Shown: in pieces, positions 60,924 to 64,000 of the stretch
How positions within the stretch are numbered: position 1 is the stretch's first letter
Layout of the letters: the number at the start of each line of letters is the position of its first letter
Assembly: GCA_946614165.1 (NCBI GenBank)
Contig: CAMOGQ010000001.1
Location: 52,503-116,502, forward strand
Source of the DNA: an uncultured Lachnospiraceae bacterium
Lineage (GTDB): Bacteria; Bacillota; Clostridia; Lachnospirales; Lachnospiraceae
Direction: 5' to 3'
DNA: 64,000 bases
Notes under the pieces: model-generated
Seen by the model: the letters and a program-made list of their open reading frames with translations, nothing else
What the model was told of the DNA's origin: nothing
The model's database searches: none
Position numbers and translations under genes: made by a program

Positions 60924-60954
60924 AAATCCCATGTCGCACGGCATGGGATTTTTT
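60924..60954 (+). terminator. Terminator after the 264-residue gene
   Basis: AAATCCCATG and CATGGGATTT form a 10-bp stem with an 8-base loop, followed by further T. Confidence 0.85.
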
Positions 60955-60985
60955 CTGCCGGAGGGGCGGCGGAAAGGAAACGGAT

Positions 60986-61678
60986 ATGAAAAAAGAGGGA
61001 AAGCTGTGGCGGATCAGCCCCCATGTGTGGGTATTTCCGCTGGAGGGCAGAAGGGACCGGCCAAACCTTGGCTATGTGCTGGGAGAAAAGACGGCGCTGG
61101 CGGTGGATGCGGGACATTCCGCCTCCCACGTGGAGGATTTTTACAGGGCCATAGAGGAGGAAGGGCTTCCGCTCCCTTCCCTGACGGTGATCACCCACTG
61201 GCACTGGGACCATACCTACGGCATGCACGCCGTGCACGGAAAGACCCTGGCCAGGGCGGAGACAGATGCCATCCTGAAAAGGATCCGGGAGACCTATGAA
61301 CAGGACCCCGGAGAGGGGGAGCGCTTTCTTTCCTCCGATCCCAGCATCCGCCGGGAATATGCCGGAGGCCTTCCTCTGAAGGTGGCGGCCGCGGACGAGA
61401 CCCTTTCGGAAGAGAGGACCCTGGACCTGGGCGGCGTAAGCGCCAGGCTCATACCTGCAGTGGCGCCCCATACGGAGGATTCCCTCCTGATCCTGATCCC
61501 GGAGGACCGGGTCCTTTTCGTGGGGGACGCGGCCCTGGGAGAGTTCCCCTCCTGGCGCATGGACTACGCGAAGATGAGAGCTCTCCGGTCAAAGGTGAGC
61601 CTTCTTGGCGCGGACACGGTAGTGGAGGGCCATGCGGAGCCCTGCAGCACAAGAGACTTTCTGGAAGGACTCTGGTAA
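60986..61678 (+). CDS. Metallo-beta-lactamase-fold hydrolase
   Basis: A 230-residue MBL-fold enzyme. THWHWDHTYGMHAV holds HxHxDH, APHTED supplies the next His, FVGDAAL the bridging Asp and EGHAEPCS the last His, so two zinc sites look complete. The family covers thiolesterases, lactonases and others; the substrate cannot be named. AAAGGA precedes ATG. Single gene between terminators. It has no signal peptide and should be cytoplasmic. Confidence 0.85.
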   Translation: MKKEGKLWRISPHVWVFPLEGRRDRPNLGYVLGEKTALAVDAGHSASHVEDFYRAIEEEGLPLPSLTVITHWHWDHTYGMHAVHGKTLARAETDAILKRIRETYEQDPGEGERFLSSDPSIRREYAGGLPLKVAAADETLSEERTLDLGGVSARLIPAVAPHTEDSLLILIPEDRVLFVGDAALGEFPSWRMDYAKMRALRSKVSLLGADTVVEGHAEPCSTRDFLEGLW

Positions 61679-61760
61679 GCCCCCGGGCGGGGCTGCATGC
61701 CCGCCGGGAAAAAATATTCCGCTGCAAAAGTGATCAGAGCTGTTCTTCTGGCGCAGATAT

Positions 61761-61818
61761 AAAAGGCCCCTTCCGGGACCTGCCCCATGAGGGCAGTGCT
61801 CCGGAAGGGGCCTTTTTT
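61761..61818. terminator. Bidirectional terminator between the MBL-fold gene and lysR
   Basis: AAAAGGCCCCTTCCGG pairs perfectly with CCGGAAGGGGCCTTTT around an inner stem (TGCCC/GGGCA); T-runs are present on both exits. A second GC-rich hairpin (CCCGGGCGGG with CCCGCCGGG) lies upstream near 61682-61709. Confidence 0.9.
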
Positions 61819-61853
61819 GCTTTTTTCTTTCGGGACTGTCCTTATGGCTGCTG

Positions 61854-62741
61854 CTACAGGGGGAAGGCCACCGCGTCCCGGTAGAGCCTCTGCAGGGTCT
61901 TTACGAAGGCGGAAAGGGAGGGCCGTCTGTCTTCTTTGTGGCTCAGCAGCACGCAGGAGAAGCTTTCCGGGCAGTCGAAGGGGATCCAGGCGAACTGGCC
62001 GCTGTGGTCGTTTAAAAAGCCCGGGGCCAGGCAGATGCCCCTGCCTGCCGCCACGTTGGTCAGGGTGGTGTCGTGGTCCGGACTGTTGAAGTAGTTTATT
62101 TTTCCGGAGGATGTCAGGCGGTGCTGGACGGTTCTCAGGGCCGGAGGAGAGCCGCCTCCGATCATGAGGGTGCGGCCGTAAAGGTCCTCTCCGGTCACCA
62201 GGTCTTTGGAGGAGAGAGGATCATCCCGATCTGCGATCAGGTAGATCCGGCTCTCGAAGAGGTCATGGACCTGAATGCCGGGGATCTGCCGGGCGTTTTC
62301 CCTGAGTGCGAAGAGAATGTCGGCATCGTTCCTGAAAAAGACCTCCGCGCTGTTTTCATACTGAAAGATGGGGAGGATCTGGACGTCGGGATGGGTCTCT
62401 CCGAAGAGGCGCATGGCTTCCGGCAGGAAATACAGGGCCTGGCGGACCATCATGCAGATGGAGACGGAATCCTTATATCTGGCGCTGAAGTTCTGCCCCT
62501 GCTCGATTGCTCTTTTCAGATCCTGGCGCATGCCGGCAAGGAAGGCGGTGAACTGGGCTCCGGCGGGGGTCAGGGCGGCTCCTTTGCCGCTCCTTTCGAA
62601 GATGGCAAAGCCGACCTCCTCCTCCAGGAGCCTGATCTGGTAGGAAAAGGTGGGCTGAGAGACAAAGAGATTTTCGGCCGCCCGGCTGAAGTTCAGGGTA
62701 TGGGCCAGTTCTATGCAGTAATCGATCTGTTTGGTGTTCAT
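61854..62741 (-). CDS. LysR-family transcriptional regulator
   Basis: The protein has 295 residues. The winged helix-turn-helix is at the N-terminus (IELAHTLNFSRAAENLFVSQPTFSYQIRLLEEEVGFAIFER), followed by the effector-binding domain of two Rossmann-like lobes (about 90-290). AGGAG precedes ATG. It is divergent from the flavodoxin gene, the classical layout for a LysR protein and its target, and probably controls the flavodoxin/aldo-keto reductase unit in response to a redox or carbonyl signal; the effector is unknown. Confidence 0.92.
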   Translation of the reverse strand: MNTKQIDYCIELAHTLNFSRAAENLFVSQPTFSYQIRLLEEEVGFAIFERSGKGAALTPAGAQFTAFLAGMRQDLKRAIEQGQNFSARYKDSVSICMMVRQALYFLPEAMRLFGETHPDVQILPIFQYENSAEVFFRNDADILFALRENARQIPGIQVHDLFESRIYLIADRDDPLSSKDLVTGEDLYGRTLMIGGGSPPALRTVQHRLTSSGKINYFNSPDHDTTLTNVAAGRGICLAPGFLNDHSGQFAWIPFDCPESFSCVLLSHKEDRRPSLSAFVKTLQRLYRDAVAFPL

Positions 62742-62755
62742 TCCAGACTCCTGTT

Positions 62756-62852
62756 ATTTAATAATTAAATCAATAATAGCATGTTTCGATTGGACTTTGC
62801 AATGAAGGACGGGCAACAATAGGGCCATAAGGAAGAGGACAGAACAAAGTCC
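62756..62852. promoter_or_regulatory. Divergent lysR/flavodoxin control region
   Basis: ATTTAATAATTAAAT (62756-62770) is a perfect 15-base palindrome of the T-N11-A kind. GGACTTTG (62792-62799) and CAAAGTCC (62845-62852) are a perfect inverted pair 45 bases apart. Both are plausible LysR sites. A lysR promoter reads on the minus strand: TTGCAA (62797-62802), 18 bases, TATTAT with extended TGC (62773-62778). Confidence 0.5.
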
Positions 62853-62922
62853 ATTCATAAAGCCGCCGCATCAGGGCCGGCAGCAGATACAGATACATTA
62901 AGAAAAACAGGAGGAATTCAAA

Positions 62923-63444
62923 ATGGCAAAGACACTGATCGCATTCTTTTCAAGAGCAGACGAGAACTATTTCGGAGGCGCCATGCGCTATGTAAAGGTG
63001 GGCAACACCGAGATCGTCTGCGATATCATTAAAGATCTGATCCCGGCGGACAGCTTTAAGATCGAGATGAAAAACCCCTATTCCCCCGTATATATGACCT
63101 GCATCGCCGAGGCCAAAAAGGACATGCGGGAGAACGCCCGTCCTGAGCTGGTCAGCATGCCGGAGAGCATCGACGAATATGACACCGTGATCCTGGGCTA
63201 TCCCAACTACTGGGGAACCATGCCCATGGCGGTCCTGACCTTCCTGGAGAACTTCGATTTTACCGGAAAGACCATCCTGCCTCTGTGCACCAACGAGGGC
63301 AGCGGCCTGGGATCCAGCGAGAGAGACATCAGAAAGTATGCAAAGGGCGCCAGACTGGGCAGAGGCCTTTCCGTCACAGGCAGCAGAGCGGCAGATTCCA
63401 TAGCCGCCCTGGAGAGATGGCTGAAGGGCGAAGGTCTGATGTAA
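62923..63444 (+). CDS. Flavodoxin
   Basis: A 173-residue flavodoxin-fold protein. TLIAFFSRADENYFGG is the phosphate-binding loop region, GYPNYWGTMPMAVLTFLE and LPLCTNEGSGLGSSERDI are the flavin-contacting segments of the flavodoxin_4/WrbA-like clostridial group. AGGAGG is placed ideally before ATG. It should carry electrons in the cytoplasm or act as an FMN oxidoreductase. It is divergent from lysR and followed after 24 bases by the aldo/keto reductase pseudogene, an association often seen with this type of LysR. Confidence 0.88.
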   Translation: MAKTLIAFFSRADENYFGGAMRYVKVGNTEIVCDIIKDLIPADSFKIEMKNPYSPVYMTCIAEAKKDMRENARPELVSMPESIDEYDTVILGYPNYWGTMPMAVLTFLENFDFTGKTILPLCTNEGSGLGSSERDIRKYAKGARLGRGLSVTGSRAADSIAALERWLKGEGLM

Positions 63445-63468
63445 GGATAGAAGAAGGGAGGAAAGACC

Positions 63469-63750
63469 ATGGAATATATAAAGCTGAACAACGGCGTATA
63501 ATGTCCCGTCGTCGGGATCGGGACCTTCATGCTCTCCCCGGAGGATGCAGAGAGGAGCGTAAGAGAAGCATTAAGGATGGGATACCGCAAATGCCTATGT
63601 CAACGAAAGGGCCGTGGGCAGGGGCATGAAGGAAAGCGGCGTGCCCAGAGAAGAGGTCTTCCTTTCCACCAAGCTCTGGCCCGGCGAATACGAAAACGAG
63701 AAGGCAGTGGACCAGACTCTGGAGCGCCCGGGCACCGACTATGTGGATGC
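63469..63750 (+). pseudogene. Aldo/keto reductase pseudogene
   Basis: The start (ATG 63469) keeps an intact GGGAGG, but codon 11 is TAA (63499-63501) in MEYIKLNNGV-stop-CPVVGIGTF, where a Glu codon is expected. After GMGYR-type sequence (REALRMGYR, ending 63588) the frame shifts: the LIDTA part with the catalytic Asp is missing (about 14 bases lost), and the frame resumes with ANAYVNERAVGRGMKESG and LSTKLWPGEYENEKA. Homology ends after GTDYVD at 63750, so the last two thirds are gone. The flavodoxin partner upstream is intact. Confidence 0.85.
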
Positions 63751-64000
63751 TTGTGGAATAATAGGACTAAATCAGGAAAGCCCGATAAACACTGGGTTTG
63801 AGCGGTTTGGTCCTTTTTCTTTAACCCGGAAAGCAGGATGAAAACTTCATGCGAAGGAGGTGAGCGGCGATTTAGACAGCACCGGAAACTGAATACAGTT
63901 ACAGGTAACGAGACGTTTATTTGTTTCTCTTGCCCTGTCTTTTTTATTATCGAAACGGCGCGTAAAACCCCGGCCGACCAAAGTCGTCCGCGGGATATAA
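63751..64000. mobile_element. Foreign-looking sequence adjoining the broken reductase; possible element end, truncated by the window
   Basis: From 63751 the sequence no longer matches a reductase and is less G+C-rich than the surroundings. It contains GAAGGAGGTGAGCGG (63853-63867), a hairpin (ACAGG..CGAGA with TCTCT..CCTGT, about 63901-63938) followed by CTTTTTT, and a GC-rich stem near the edge (CCGAC/GTCG). No transposase, integrase or terminal repeat is visible, so an insertion element, integrative element or simple deletion joint are all possible. Confidence 0.3.

Noticed and set aside
63838-64000. An open frame of 54 codons from ATG 63838 to the window edge
   Set aside because: No convincing ribosome binding site or protein-like composition; a terminator hairpin with a T-run lies inside it. 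It cannot be judged without the next bases.
1-64000. tRNA, rRNA genes and CRISPR arrays
   Set aside because: No cloverleaf with conserved TTCGA arm, no rRNA segments and no regularly spaced repeat-spacer series were seen when reading the intergenic regions.

Overview
The window looks like a chromosome segment of a Gram-positive, low-G+C-lineage anaerobe with a rather high G+C content, most likely a gut or rumen Clostridia (Lachnospiraceae-like). The basis is the gene orders priA-def-fmt-rsmB-rlmN-prpC-prkC-rsgA and mraZ-rsmH-ftsL-PBP-mraY-ftsW-ftsQ-ftsZ, strong AGGAGG-type ribosome binding sites, meso-DAP type MurE, lipoproteins and PASTA kinase. No rRNA, tRNA or CRISPR array was seen. Nearly all genes are on the + strand; the minus-strand genes are a PPTase, a four-gene two-component/ABC cassette, a lipoprotein, pheA and a LysR regulator.

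Layout. 0-5.2 kb: tail of an export-type operon (HlyD-like adaptor, MacB-like extracytoplasmic protein, large solute-binding lipoprotein). 5.2-13 kb: lepA, hemW, dprA, hisS, aspS. 13-30 kb: PPTase (minus), secDF fusion, recJ, murE, priA, then the translation/signalling run def, fmt, rsmB, rlmN, PP2C phosphatase, PASTA kinase and rsgA. 30-34.3 kb: GNAT acetyltransferase and the minus-strand response regulator / ABC ATPase / ABC permease / histidine kinase cassette, with clear direct repeats at the ABC promoter. 34.5-45.2 kb: ychF, lgt and a division/cell-wall cluster with four MraZ-box-like repeats in front of mraZ; murD, murF, murG and ftsA are absent from the cluster, and murE sits 18 kb upstream. 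45.2-50 kb: a giant RND pump with a coiled-coil insertion, preceded by a TetR-type palindrome.

50-55 kb holds the most interesting module: a structured, terminator-bearing leader, a small orphan protein, a flavoprotein that I recognise as resembling the Propionibacterium (Cutibacterium) acnes polyunsaturated fatty acid isomerase, and directly behind it a 937-residue Fe-S/FAD/NADPH oxidoreductase. I infer a fatty-acid isomerisation/biohydrogenation-like redox pair. 55-61.7 kb: lipoprotein and pheA (minus), aminopeptidase P, L,D-transpeptidase, an unrecognised 264-residue protein behind an attenuator-like hairpin, and a metallo-beta-lactamase-fold hydrolase. 61.8-64 kb: divergent lysR / flavodoxin, then an aldo/keto reductase pseudogene carrying a nonsense codon, a small deletion and a loss of homology where compositionally different DNA begins, possibly the end of a mobile element cut by the window edge.

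Starts were moved from the ORF track wherever a downstream start has a better ribosome binding site or agrees with the family. Assignments rest on reading motifs by eye; no search was run. Hairpin and promoter calls are visual and unscored.
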